From NCBI GenBank assembly GCA_018001935.1, contig JAGNHB010000051.1:1-43894 (forward strand): DNA of 43,894 nucleotides. Direction: 5' to 3'. Under the pieces are notes generated by a model. The model did not search any database, was not told where the DNA came from, and saw nothing but the letters and a program-made list of their open reading frames with translations. Both the position numbers and the translations under genes were made by a program. Origin of the DNA: Acidobacteriota bacterium. Its GTDB lineage: Bacteria; Acidobacteriota; JAAYUB01. Positions 25,929 through 33,805 of this stretch are shown here, piece after piece; within the stretch, counting starts at the first letter, position 1, and every line of letters begins with the position of its first letter.

Positions 25929-26052
25929 GGGTCTTCACCGCGCCAGGGCCATGTACGCTGCGTCCCCACCCTGTCAAAATCATTCCCTCTGCGTCTTCGC
26001 CCCACCGGGATCATGCCCGCAGCGTCTTCACCCCGTCAGGGGTGAAATGTTT
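25929..26052. repeat. Four degenerate 31-bp tandem repeats
   Basis: Units start at exactly 31-bp steps: 25929, 25960, 25991 and 26022. Each opens G[GC]GTC[TC][TC]C[AG]C and continues with a C-rich centre. The third is closest to a consensus. The fourth runs into the inverted repeat at 26038. There are no unique spacers, so this is not a CRISPR array. Confidence 0.7.
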
Positions 26053-26189
26053 GTAGAAATGGCAGTTATAAAAATTCTCCTCCCCCGCGCGCCGCCGGCC
26101 GGGAGGGTGCTCCGGAGCACGGTTCACCCCCGGCGGCGCGCGGGGGGGAAATAAAAAACAACCGCTTTTACTACAAACATTTCACCCCT
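26038..26189. repeat. 152-bp nested palindromic element with 19-bp perfect ends
   Basis: The ends AGGGGTGAAATGTTTGTAG (26038-26056) and its exact complement (26171-26189) are perfect. Inside, 26082-26098 and 26130-26146 are a perfect 17-bp pair (CCCCCGCGCGCCGCCGG). The apex is a 14-bp palindrome GTGCTCCGGAGCAC (26107-26120). Each outer end also has a small foldback (TTCACCCC/GGGGTGAA at 26027-26046; CACCC/GGGTG at 26183-26197). The form suggests a MITE- or BIME-like non-coding element. It carries no gene and no clear target duplication. Confidence 0.85.
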
Positions 26190-26567
26190 ATGGGTGAGGA
26201 CGCGTTGGCGATCGACTCCTGGAGGCGGGAAAACCCGCCCGGCGGCCCCGTCTTCTCGAACGTCCCCCCCCGGCCTGCCAGGAAGCCGGATGCACGGAGA
26301 ATCCCGGAAAGCTCTTACGCTTTTCCCCGGGACTTCGCCCGGTAACCGTGGCCTCGGAAGGCAACCGGGATCGACAACACCTTGGTAAAACGCAACCGCT
26401 AAAGCGCCTGAAGGCCCTGAAGGGCGGAGGTCCGGTTTTTCAACCGTTACTGCCCTTCCGCTCCTACAGGTCCCTTAGGTCCTTTTGGTCCTTTTGGTCC
26501 TTTTGGTCCTTTCGTCCTTTCAGGCCCCGGGTCGCTTGATGCCGCGCGGCCGGGCGGCCCCGGCCGG
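26190..26567. other. Non-coding remainder of the 25832-26567 spacer
   Basis: No gene is supported. A small GCGGG/CCCGC foldback lies near 26226-26240. CCTGAAGG repeats (26407-26424) form an imperfect inverted match with CCTTTCAGG (26517-26525), flanking the 9-bp array. A GC stem CGGCCGG/CCGGCCG (26547-26553, 26560-26566) lies 1-2 nt past the stop of the minus-strand gene at 26568 and could aid its termination, without a T tract. Confidence 0.5.
26468..26520. repeat. 9-bp tandem array, unit TGGTCCTTT
   Basis: Six consecutive 9-bp units: AGGTCCCTT, AGGTCCTTT, three identical TGGTCCTTT, then CGTCCTTT. It lies downstream of the minus-strand gene at 26568. Confidence 0.9.
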
Positions 26568-27584
26568 CTACTCCACCGCCTGGTAACGGATCTCCCTCAC
26601 CGCCTTCACCGCGCGGTCGGAGAAGTAGTCGCAGGCGGGGAAGAGGCTGAAACGGCCGCCGTCGGCGTCCTTCCCGCGGTCGATGATCAGGAACTCGCGG
26701 CAGTCGTTCCGGTTGAAGAGTTCCGCGGCGGTCACGACGATGCGGTAGCCGTCGGGGGCCGCCACCAGGAACCACCCCCGGGTTAGGGCCTTCGGGTCCG
26801 AGGGGAAGTGCGGCTTGAGCACGTCCTTGAGCAGGACGCCGTCGAAGTCCTCGGTGCCGTGGAAGCCCTTCCCCCGGCCGTAGAAGACGGTGGGGTAGAC
26901 GCGCCGCTCGGCGCCCGCGGGCAACCCGGCGATGACGGCATCCTTCCCGGTGCCGCCGGCCAGGCGGATCTCCGGGCTGGTGAGCTTGGCCGGCCGGGGC
27001 CCGTCGGGCGCGTCGAAGGCCGCCGACACCACGGTGATCTTCGAGGGGTTGGTCACCCCGCGCACCGTCAACAGGTCGTCGGCGCAAACCAGGCGGGTCT
27101 CCTTCGGGAGGGGCCACTGCTCGCCGGTCTTGGTGGGGATGATCGGCGCCGCCTTCGTGGCGATCAGCACCCGGTGGTGCGCCACGGGGTAGTAGATCTC
27201 CCCCCAGCTCAGGACGGCCTTCTCGCCCTTCGCGTTCTCCACCACCACGTACAGGTCGATGACGGAACTCAGGCCGGCGCTCTTCTTCTTCACCTCGTAC
27301 TCCTTGAGGATGTCAAAGAGGGAGTGGCCGTCGTAGCGGTAGGCCCCCACGAAGCGGCTCCCCTTCCCTTCCGGCGCCGCCTCGCGGACGATGACGGAAC
27401 GCAGGGGAAGCGACGCCAGGTCGATCTTGCCCGGGGCGGCCACCTCGCCGCCGACCTCGAGGGTGAGCGGGCCCGTCAGCGCCGTCGTCGGGGTGTTGTC
27501 GTAGAAGTCGTTGTTCTCGGCCTTGGCAATGAAGCCGACCAGAACCAGGAGCAGAGTCGTCAAAACCAGCTTCGCTTTCATCAT
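26568..27584 (-). CDS. Exported protein with two sulfite-oxidase-fold-like domains
   Basis: 338 aa. GGGAGG precedes the start, and a signal peptide is clear (KLVLTTLLLVLVGFIAKAE). The mature protein has two similar halves that match the molybdopterin-binding oxidoreductase (SUOX-type) pattern. The first (about 40-180) has LEVGGEVAAPGKIDLASLP, YDGHSLFDIL and a GVTNPSKITV end. The second (about 200-338) has FDGVLLKDVLKPHF, VAAPDGYRIVVTAAELF and CREFLIIDRG. No cofactor-binding Cys is placed as in true enzymes (C181, and others, are not in the canonical position as far as I can tell), so it may be a non-catalytic relative. Not obviously in an operon; pruA ends 179 nt upstream of it. Confidence 0.65.
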   Translation of the reverse strand: MMKAKLVLTTLLLVLVGFIAKAENNDFYDNTPTTALTGPLTLEVGGEVAAPGKIDLASLPLRSVIVREAAPEGKGSRFVGAYRYDGHSLFDILKEYEVKKKSAGLSSVIDLYVVVENAKGEKAVLSWGEIYYPVAHHRVLIATKAAPIIPTKTGEQWPLPKETRLVCADDLLTVRGVTNPSKITVVSAAFDAPDGPRPAKLTSPEIRLAGGTGKDAVIAGLPAGAERRVYPTVFYGRGKGFHGTEDFDGVLLKDVLKPHFPSDPKALTRGWFLVAAPDGYRIVVTAAELFNRNDCREFLIIDRGKDADGGRFSLFPACDYFSDRAVKAVREIRYQAVE

Positions 27585-27651
27585 TCCTCCCAGAATCGTA
27601 ATCTTGCCTTCAGGGGGCCGGGCCCGTCCGGCGCCCGGCGATCCCGTCCTA

Positions 27652-27705
27652 TCCCATGATTCCCATGATTCCCATGATTCCCAGAACTCCCATAACTCCC
27701 ATGGG
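27652..27705. repeat. 9-bp tandem array, unit TCCCATGAT
   Basis: Six 9-bp units: three identical TCCCATGAT, then TCCCAGAAC, TCCCATAAC and TCCCATGGG. Related to the arrays at 35233-35322 (opposite orientation) and 35435-35569. Confidence 0.9.
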
Positions 27706-27710
27706 GCATC

Positions 27711-27752
27711 GATAGCGATTGCGATTGCGATACCGATACCGATACCGATGAG
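27711..27752. repeat. 6-bp tandem array, unit GATACC
   Basis: Seven hexamers: GATAGC, two GATTGC, three GATACC, GATGAG. It ends 10 nt before the 3' end of pruA. The same family lies just past the 3' end of the formate ligase gene (41666-41707) and again at 43662-43697. Confidence 0.9.
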
Positions 27753-27762
27753 GTTGGCCGCA

Positions 27763-29394
27763 TCACGGTTCGGGGCTCAGGAAAGGGTATCCGAAGTCGC
27801 GGGGGGTGCGGAAGCACTCCTTCACCGTCCGCACCGACACCCAGCGGAGCAGGTTGTAGATGGAGCCGGCCTTGTCGTTGGTCCCCGAGGCCCGCGCCCC
27901 GCCGAAGGGCTGGTGGCCCACCACCGCCCCCGTGGTCTTGTCGTTGACGTAGAAGTTGCCGGCGGCGTGGCGCAGCCGGTCGTCGGCGGTGACGACGGCC
28001 CCCCGGTCCCGGGCGAAGACGGCCCCCGTGAGGGCGTAGGGGGAGGTCCCGTCGCACAGGTCGAGGACCTCGCGATAGTCCGCGTCCTCGTAAACGTAAA
28101 CGGTCAGCACGGGGCCGAAGATCTCCTCCTCCATCAGCCGGCAGCGGGGGTCCGTGGTCAGCACCACCGTGGGCTCCACGAAGTAGCCTTCCCGGTCGTC
28201 GCAGCCGCCCCCGTGGAGGATCGTGCAGTCCGGGCTGCCCTTCGCGTATGCGAGGTACCCGGCGATGGTGTCGAAGGACTTCCGGTCGATGACGGCGCCC
28301 ATGAAGTTCGAGAAGTCCTCCACCGGCCCCACCTTCACCCGGGCCAGCTGGGCCTGGAGCGACGCCCGAACCGCGGGCCAGACGGACCGGGCGACGTAGG
28401 CCCGGGAGGTGGCGGAGCACTTCTGCCCCTGGTACTCGAAGGCCCCCCGGAGGAGGCAGGCGGCCACGCCCTCCGGTTCCGCGGACCCGTGCACCACCGC
28501 GAAGTCCTTGCCGCCCGTCTCGCCCACGACGCGGGGGTAGGAGCGGTACCGCCCGATGTTGCCGGCGACGGCCTTCCAGATCTTGTCGAAGGCGGCGTTG
28601 GACCCGGTGAAGTGGACCCCCGCCAGGTCGGGATGGGGCAGGAGCGCCTCGGTGACGGCGGCGGAGTCGCAGGGCACGAAGTTGATGACGCCGTCGGGCA
28701 GGCCGGCCTCCTGGAAGATCCGCATCATGGCCCAGGACGAGTAGACGGCGGTGGAGGCGGGCTTCCAGACCACCACGTTCCCCATGACCGCCGGCGCCAT
28801 GGCCAGGTTCCCGGAGATGGCGGTGAAGTTGAAGGGGGCCACGGCGAGGACGAAGCCCTCCAGCGGCCGGTACTCGAGCCGGTTCCAGGTGGCCTGGAAG
28901 TTCTCCGGCTGGATCTGGTAGATCTGCTGCATGAAGAAGGTGTTCATGCGCAGGAAGTCGACGAGCTCGCACGCCGCGTCGATCTCGGCCTGGTGGCAGG
29001 TCTTGCTCTGCCCCAGCATGGTGGCGGCGTTGAGGCGCATGCGGGAGGGCCCGGCCACGGTCTCGGCGGCCTTCAGCGAGATGGCGACGCGCTCCTGCCA
29101 GGTGGTGCGGGACCAGCAGGGCCAGACGGCCTTCGCCGCCTCGACGGCCTGGAGAAGCTCCTTCGGGCCGGCCTTGTGGAAACGGGCCAGCACGTGGCCG
29201 TGGTCGTGGGGGACGATGCAGGCGCCGAAATTGCCGGTGCGGACCTCCCGCCCGTTGATGAGGAGCGGGATCTCGATCTCCGCCGCGCGCAGCACTTGCA
29301 GTTCTTCCTTCAACGCCGCGCGCTCGGGCGAGCCGGGGGCGTACGTCTTCACGGACTCGTTGAAGGGTTGGGGGATGTGGTGGATGGCGTTCAT
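27763..29394 (-). CDS. pruA: 1-pyrroline-5-carboxylate (L-glutamate semialdehyde) dehydrogenase
   Basis: 543 aa. It oxidises glutamate semialdehyde to glutamate with NAD in proline and arginine catabolism. Aldehyde dehydrogenase motifs are intact: VAPFNFTAISGN and WKPASTAVYSS (cofactor), HFTGSN, general base Glu292 in GETGGKDF, and nucleophile Cys326 in QGQKCSATS. C-terminal blocks EEEIFGPVLTVYVYED and PFGGARASGTNDK follow. The N-terminal segment (NAIHHIPQPFNESVKTYAPGS) and overall length match the longer eukaryotic-type stand-alone P5C dehydrogenases. No proline dehydrogenase gene is nearby. Confidence 0.95.
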   Translation of the reverse strand: MNAIHHIPQPFNESVKTYAPGSPERAALKEELQVLRAAEIEIPLLINGREVRTGNFGACIVPHDHGHVLARFHKAGPKELLQAVEAAKAVWPCWSRTTWQERVAISLKAAETVAGPSRMRLNAATMLGQSKTCHQAEIDAACELVDFLRMNTFFMQQIYQIQPENFQATWNRLEYRPLEGFVLAVAPFNFTAISGNLAMAPAVMGNVVVWKPASTAVYSSWAMMRIFQEAGLPDGVINFVPCDSAAVTEALLPHPDLAGVHFTGSNAAFDKIWKAVAGNIGRYRSYPRVVGETGGKDFAVVHGSAEPEGVAACLLRGAFEYQGQKCSATSRAYVARSVWPAVRASLQAQLARVKVGPVEDFSNFMGAVIDRKSFDTIAGYLAYAKGSPDCTILHGGGCDDREGYFVEPTVVLTTDPRCRLMEEEIFGPVLTVYVYEDADYREVLDLCDGTSPYALTGAVFARDRGAVVTADDRLRHAAGNFYVNDKTTGAVVGHQPFGGARASGTNDKAGSIYNLLRWVSVRTVKECFRTPRDFGYPFLSPEP

Positions 29395-29529
29395 ACACTC
29401 TCCTTTCCAAAGATGGGAGGCACGGACGGTTTCCCGACCGGCCCTGTCGGCCGCACCGCGTGGCCGGGGGCTTTAGCGGGGGGCGGCTCGGAGACGTCGG
29501 ACGATCAAAGACCGAACGGACAAGTGCTT

Positions 29530-29558
29530 ATCATACTTTCGATGCGGGGAAAGGGCAA
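29530..29558 (-). promoter_or_regulatory. Sigma-70-type promoter for pruA
   Basis: On the minus strand TTGCCC (29558-29553), 17 nt, TATGAT (29535-29530). This implies a leader of about 125 nt before the ATG at 29394. The leader region shows no known riboswitch that I can recognise. Confidence 0.55.
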
Positions 29559-29571
29559 GCCGGATTTCAAC

Positions 29572-29600
29572 CACGGATGGACACGGATAAACACGGATGA
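29572..29600. repeat. CACGGATGA-type direct repeats
   Basis: Three near copies (CACGGATGGA, CACGGATAAA, CACGGATGA) in tandem. Same family as 12001-12152 and 41411-41434. No inverted partner is seen here. Confidence 0.75.
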
Positions 29601-29648
29601 TGACGAAAAATGACGAATTCAAAGCGCGTCTGGCCCGGTTTTCCCGTT

Positions 29649-29692
29649 CGAAAGGAGGAATTCATGCAAGGAGAATACGGGTTCTCCTTTCG
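29649..29692 (+). promoter_or_regulatory. Hairpin that would mask a Shine-Dalgarno site
   Basis: CGAAAGGAG (29649-29657) and CTCCTTTCG (29684-29692) are perfect inverted repeats. The left arm contains the AAGGAG that precedes an in-frame ATG at 29664, upstream of the first CARDB gene. If a transcript starts above this point, the site could be closed. The stronger promoter lies downstream, so relevance is uncertain. Confidence 0.4.
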
Positions 29693-29738
29693 TAGTCGCA
29701 TGTCAGGCAATCCGGCCGTAACGCTGGTCATCCGCTGG

Positions 29739-29767
29739 TTGACATTTGTTTATTCTTTTTATACACT
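29739..29767 (+). promoter_or_regulatory. Promoter of the first CARDB gene
   Basis: TTGACA (29739-29744), 17 nt, TACACT (29762-29767). The same arrangement, TTGACC-17-TAGACT, precedes the second CARDB gene, and both continue into CTGTCA.CATCA.TGAA.CG. The shared block shows that the promoter was duplicated with the gene. Confidence 0.65.
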
Positions 29768-29828
29768 GTCATCATCACTGAATCGAGCGATAGACAATCT
29801 GAAATATCGGCAGAACAGGAGGTGTCGC

Positions 29829-30893
29829 ATGAGAGACAAGGGATTCCGTGCAAGACTTGTGTTTGTTTTGGTGTCTCTTGGATTGGCGGTTCTTTCATTG
29901 AATGCACAGGTTACGGGGCACAAATCCGCGGACCTGACTGTCGAAAGCCTGACCATGAAGCCGACAGCCCCGACCACGGACACCCTAATCACCTTTACCA
30001 TCGTCATCAAGAACATCGGCCAAGGGCCAGCCGCTCCAGGCAAGGTATCTTTCAAAGTCACGGCCGGCGGTCTTAGCAGTCCAATTAGCATCGACTTTCC
30101 AACCTTAAGTCCGGGCGCTGGCCACACCATAGAAAGAAAAATGAAAATTACAAGTAGCGGGAGTGCCTTTGCTGTGGCCTTTGTCCCCTCCACATCAAAC
30201 GAAAGAAAGGATAACAACAGTAAAACATTGAACTTTACCGTTGCCGCAGGCAACCCCGACCTGATTGTCGACTCGTTCACCATCAACCCCGCCTCCCCCA
30301 CCCCCACCACGGAGATCACCTTCACCGGCGTGGTGAAGAACGCCGGCAACGCCCCCGCCCCGCCGTCGAAAGCCCAGTTCAGCGTCTCGACGCAGCTCTT
30401 CGACGTGCCCCAACTGGCCCCCGGGGCGAAGCACCCCGTCGTCCTCAAGATGAAACTGGACAAAGCCCAGAACTACGGGCCCACCTTCACCGTGGACAAG
30501 GCAAGCAACGTGAGCGAATCCAGCGAGACCAACAACTCGAAGCAGATCCATTTCACTGTCACGGCGGCCAACCCCGACCTGGTGGTGGAATCCTTCACCA
30601 TCAGCCCCAGCAGCCCGACCACGGCCACCGAGATCACCTTCACCGGCGTGGTGAAGAACGCCGGCAACGCCCCCGCCCCGGCGTCGAAGGCCCATTTCAG
30701 CGTCGCGACGAAGTACTTCGACGTGCCGCAGTTGGCCCCCGGGGCGAGGTACACCGTGATCCACAAGATGAAGCTGGACCGGGCCCAGAAATACGGGCCC
30801 ACCTTCTCCGTCGACCGGATGCGGGACGTGGCGGAGTCCAGCGAGTCCAACAACGAGAAGCAGATTTTCTTCGTCGTGACCCAGGCGAAGTAG
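29829..30893 (+). CDS. Secreted protein of three CARDB repeats (paralogue 1)
   Basis: 354 aa. ATG 29829 has a strong AGGAGGTG ahead of it and begins a signal peptide (RDKGFRARLVFVLVSLGLAV). The frame stays open to ATG 29664, which also has GGAGG, but the promoter lies between the two. Three immunoglobulin-like CARDB domains follow at about 35-140, 141-245 and 246-354, each opening D-L-x-V-x-S-[FL]-T and holding TFT.V.KN.G.APA and NN.K. CARDB domains mediate adhesion or protein contacts at the cell surface. Codons 1-135 use A and T more freely than the rest, while repeats 2 and 3 are GC-rich and nearly copies of each other at DNA level. Confidence 0.9.
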   Translation: MRDKGFRARLVFVLVSLGLAVLSLNAQVTGHKSADLTVESLTMKPTAPTTDTLITFTIVIKNIGQGPAAPGKVSFKVTAGGLSSPISIDFPTLSPGAGHTIERKMKITSSGSAFAVAFVPSTSNERKDNNSKTLNFTVAAGNPDLIVDSFTINPASPTPTTEITFTGVVKNAGNAPAPPSKAQFSVSTQLFDVPQLAPGAKHPVVLKMKLDKAQNYGPTFTVDKASNVSESSETNNSKQIHFTVTAANPDLVVESFTISPSSPTTATEITFTGVVKNAGNAPAPASKAHFSVATKYFDVPQLAPGARYTVIHKMKLDRAQKYGPTFSVDRMRDVAESSESNNEKQIFFVVTQAK

Positions 30894-30933
30894 GCGTGGT
30901 CCGTGTCACCGGCCGGCAGGCAGTGATTGACGG

Positions 30934-30962
30934 TTGACCTCGTTTTTCGGTTCCTGTAGACT
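30934..30962 (+). promoter_or_regulatory. Promoter of the second CARDB gene
   Basis: TTGACC (30934-30939), 17 nt, TAGACT (30957-30962), with the conserved downstream block shared with the first gene. It starts 41 nt after the first gene's stop. Confidence 0.65.
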
Positions 30963-31026
30963 GTCAGCATCAGTGAACCGTTTCAGCAACAGCCGGAAAA
31001 ACTCGCAGAGCATGAGGAGGCATCGC

Positions 31027-32088
31027 ATGAGAAACCAGGGATCCCCTGCCCGTCTTGCGTTCGCGGTGGTTTGCCTGTGCGCCGGGCTCTCGGTGAGCAT
31101 CCTGTGCGCGGAGGTCAAGAAGCCCGACCTGATCGTCGAGGCCTTCACCTTCAGCCCCGCCAACCCCACGGTCCTTGCAGAACTCACCTTCACCGGCGTG
31201 GTGAAGAACGCCGGCACCGCCCCCGCCCCGGCGTCGAAGGCCCAGTTCAGCCTCTCGACCCAGCTCTTCGACGTGCCCCAGCTGGCCCCCGGCGCCAAGC
31301 ACAACGTCACCCTCAAGATCAAGCTGGACAAGGCCAACAACTACGGCCCCACCTTCATCGTGGACAAGTCCGGTGTCGTGAACGAGTCCAGCGAGACCAA
31401 CAACTCGAAACAGATCTACCTCACCGTCAAGGATGTCGGCACCGACCTGGTCGTCGATTCCTTCACCATCAGCCCATCGAGCCCGACGACCACTTCCGAG
31501 ATCACCTTCACCGGCGTGATAAAGAACGCCGGCACGTCCGCCGCCCCGCCGTCCAAGGCCCAGTTCAGCGTCTCGACCCAGCTCTTCGACGTTCCGAGAT
31601 TGGAAGCCGGGGCGCAATACAAGGTCACGCACAGGATTAAACTGGACAAGGCACAGAACTACGGGCCCACCTTCACCATCGACGCGACGAACAAGGTGAA
31701 CGAATCCAACGAGACCAACAACTCGAAACAGATCCGCTTCACGGTAATCGAAGCCAAGCCCAATCTGAGGGTAGTCAATTTTGTGGTCTCCCCAATGACA
31801 GGCACCCCCGCCACGGAAATCACCATGACCGGTATGGTCGAGAATCTCAGCGACGTGCCCGCTCCGGCGTCGAAAGCCCAGTTCGGGACTGCATCCGAGG
31901 TCTATAAGGTCATGGACGTCCCCCCCCTTGGCCCCCGGGGGAAGTACACCGTCGTCCACAAACAAAAACTGATCCTCGGACAACATAAGATCATATTCCA
32001 GGTGGACTGCAAGAATGCCATTCCCGAATTAGTTGAGAATGATAACGCACCCTATCAACGGTTAGTCACCATCACTCAAGCGAAGTAG
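31027..32088 (+). CDS. Secreted protein of three CARDB repeats (paralogue 2)
   Basis: 353 aa. ATG 31027 follows AGGAGG at 6 nt. The signal peptide is RNQGSPARLAFAVVCLCAGLSVSIL. Three CARDB domains: about 35-140, 141-240 and 241-353. The first two are close to those of the neighbouring paralogues (TFTGVVKNAGTAPAPASKAQ, NNYGPTF). The third is divergent (NFVVSPMTGTPATEITMTGM) and uses more A and T. Exported, probably surface-located. Its own promoter and a strong downstream hairpin suggest a separate transcript. Confidence 0.9.
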   Translation: MRNQGSPARLAFAVVCLCAGLSVSILCAEVKKPDLIVEAFTFSPANPTVLAELTFTGVVKNAGTAPAPASKAQFSLSTQLFDVPQLAPGAKHNVTLKIKLDKANNYGPTFIVDKSGVVNESSETNNSKQIYLTVKDVGTDLVVDSFTISPSSPTTTSEITFTGVIKNAGTSAAPPSKAQFSVSTQLFDVPRLEAGAQYKVTHRIKLDKAQNYGPTFTIDATNKVNESNETNNSKQIRFTVIEAKPNLRVVNFVVSPMTGTPATEITMTGMVENLSDVPAPASKAQFGTASEVYKVMDVPPLGPRGKYTVVHKQKLILGQHKIIFQVDCKNAIPELVENDNAPYQRLVTITQAK

Positions 32089-32103
32089 GTGCAAACGCGT
32101 TCA

Positions 32104-32131
32104 GCGGCCGGCGCCTGACGGCGCCGGCCGC
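32104..32131 (+). terminator. Perfect 12-bp GC hairpin after CARDB gene 2
   Basis: GCGGCCGGCGCC (32104-32115) and GGCGCCGGCCGC (32120-32131) flank a TGAC loop, 16 nt after the stop codon. The stem is very stable. No T tract follows, so it may stop transcription only with a factor, or protect the 3' end. Confidence 0.55.
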
Positions 32132-32252
32132 AGGTCCGTCGCAATGGCGCACGCACACCCGGGGCTTCCGGGAGTGTAGCGCCGTGGTTCATTACGGGGT
32201 CAGGTTGATTTAAACCGCTAATTTCAAATATCTTCACGAGTGGAGGCATCGC

Positions 32253-32999
32253 ATGAGAAACAAGAGAGCCCTCGCACGGTTGGTGCTTGTACTGGTGTGC
32301 CTCGGGGTCGCGGGGCTGTGGCTGTGCGGCCAGAAAAAGCCGGACCTGGTCGTCTCGAGCCTGACCCTGAAACCGACGGCCCCCACCACGTCCACCGAGG
32401 TCACCTTCACTGTCGTCGTCAAGAACATCGGCCAGGAACCCGCCCAGGCCACCACGGGGTCTCACCGCCTCCAGACCGGGGGGTACGGGTCGTCCACCTT
32501 CGCGACCGACTTCAACGTCCCGGCCCTGGGCCCGGCCGCCAGTTTTTCAATCGATTTCAAGATGAAAGTCACCGCCGCGGGGAAGGCGACCTTCGTCGTC
32601 CAGATCAAACCGAAGTCAGTGGAAGTGAACAACGACAACAACAAGAAAGAACTGTCGTTCTACGTCACGGCCGCCAACCCCGACCTGGTGGTCGATGCCT
32701 TCACCATGAGCCCGACGAGTCCCACTACCGCCACCGAGATCACCTTCACCGGCGTGGTGAAGAACGCCGGCAACGCCCCCGCCCCGCCTTCGAAGGCCCA
32801 GATCAGTTTCACGCCGACCCTCTACAGCGTCCCGCAGCTGGCCCCCGGGGCGAAGCACACCATCGTCTACAAGATCAAGCTGAACAAGGCCCAGAACTAC
32901 GGCCCCACCTTCACCGTCGACAAGGAGCGGACCGTCAACGAAGGAAACGAGACCAACAACGAGAAGCGGCTCAACTTCACCGTTGTCCAGGCGAAGTGA
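32253..32999 (+). CDS. Secreted protein of two CARDB repeats (paralogue 3)
   Basis: 248 aa. TGGAGGCATCGC precedes the ATG, the same leader as paralogue 2. The signal peptide is RNKRALARLVLVLVCLGVAGL. It has two CARDB domains (about 30-140 and 141-248): the first resembles repeat 1 of paralogue 1 (TLKPTAPTTSTEVTFTVVVKN), the second resembles its repeats 2 and 3. It therefore looks like paralogue 1 with one repeat lost. No clear promoter copy is found; TTGATT at 32205 lacks a good -10. Confidence 0.9.
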   Translation: MRNKRALARLVLVLVCLGVAGLWLCGQKKPDLVVSSLTLKPTAPTTSTEVTFTVVVKNIGQEPAQATTGSHRLQTGGYGSSTFATDFNVPALGPAASFSIDFKMKVTAAGKATFVVQIKPKSVEVNNDNNKKELSFYVTAANPDLVVDAFTMSPTSPTTATEITFTGVVKNAGNAPAPPSKAQISFTPTLYSVPQLAPGAKHTIVYKIKLNKAQNYGPTFTVDKERTVNEGNETNNEKRLNFTVVQAK

Positions 33000-33151
33000 G
33001 CGCGGCCGCGGGGATCGCCGCCCGGCGGGCCACGACCCCGTGATCGTCGGCAGGGGTGGGTTCGCCGAAAGCCGGGGAACGGCCCAAACAGGACCGCAGA
33101 CCCTGTGTTCGCGCCATCGGCCGGAAACCGGTGGCACGGTCATCGAGGACG

Positions 33152-33709
33152 TCAGAAGTCCTTTCTCTTGTCCTGGCTCTTCGGGATCCTGACCTCGGTG
33201 TAGAGGCCCCCGATCTCGTAGAGTTTGTACTCCCCCCTGCTGTTCTGCTCCACCGTCGCCGGCCGGGGGCTCACCGCGCCGCCCGAGACCAGCCTGAGCT
33301 TGACGAATTCTCCCTCGGCCTTGTCCGCGAAGGGTTTTCGGCTGACCACCGTGACGTCGAGCTGGTAGTTCTCCGGGTCCATGGCGTAGTCGTTCTCCGG
33401 CGTGGCGCCCACCGCGTAGCTGCGGAAGATGTGCTGGGCGCCGTTGAGCCGCTCGACGAAGTACTTGTAACGCATGGCGGTGCGCCAGTTCTTGTCCTTC
33501 ATCATCTCCGTGATCAGGCTCGCCCCGAGTTCCTTGTCCCTGGTCATGTAGACGAAGACCGCGTCGAACCACAGCTTGACCGCCTTCTCCGGGTCCTTGG
33601 CCTCGACGGCGACCCGGGCCTTGAACTCCTCCAGGCTGGTCGGCAGCTGGGCCACGGCCAGGCCGGCGAAGAATGTCAGCGCCAGCGCAAAGCAGATCGG
33701 GTGTTTCAT
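33152..33709 (-). CDS. Exported conserved hypothetical protein
   Basis: 185 aa. Signal peptide KHPICFALALTFFAGLAVAQ. The mature part has helix-rich SLEEFKARVAVEAKDPEKAV and LWFDAVFVYMTRDKELGASL, then a block around VERLNGAQHIFRSYAVGATP and YAMDPENYQLDVTV, and a beta-rich end with a basic tail (IPKSQDKRKDF). I recognise the pattern as a recurrent exported family of unknown function but cannot give it a reliable name. Monocistronic; TTGACA at 33788-33783 with an AT-rich TTAAAA about 16 nt further on is a probable promoter. Confidence 0.75.
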   Translation of the reverse strand: MKHPICFALALTFFAGLAVAQLPTSLEEFKARVAVEAKDPEKAVKLWFDAVFVYMTRDKELGASLITEMMKDKNWRTAMRYKYFVERLNGAQHIFRSYAVGATPENDYAMDPENYQLDVTVVSRKPFADKAEGEFVKLRLVSGGAVSPRPATVEQNSRGEYKLYEIGGLYTEVRIPKSQDKRKDF

Positions 33710-33805
33710 GCGGTTTCCCTCCCCGGAAAAATCTTGTTCGGAACGCGTTGCCTGCTTCCCTTTTAAAGCCCCGGTCCCGGTTTGTCAATCCCCAACCGGA
33801 TCTGG

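Noticed and set aside
25929..26052. CRISPR array
   Set aside because: Units are contiguous and degenerate, with no unique spacers and no cas genes.
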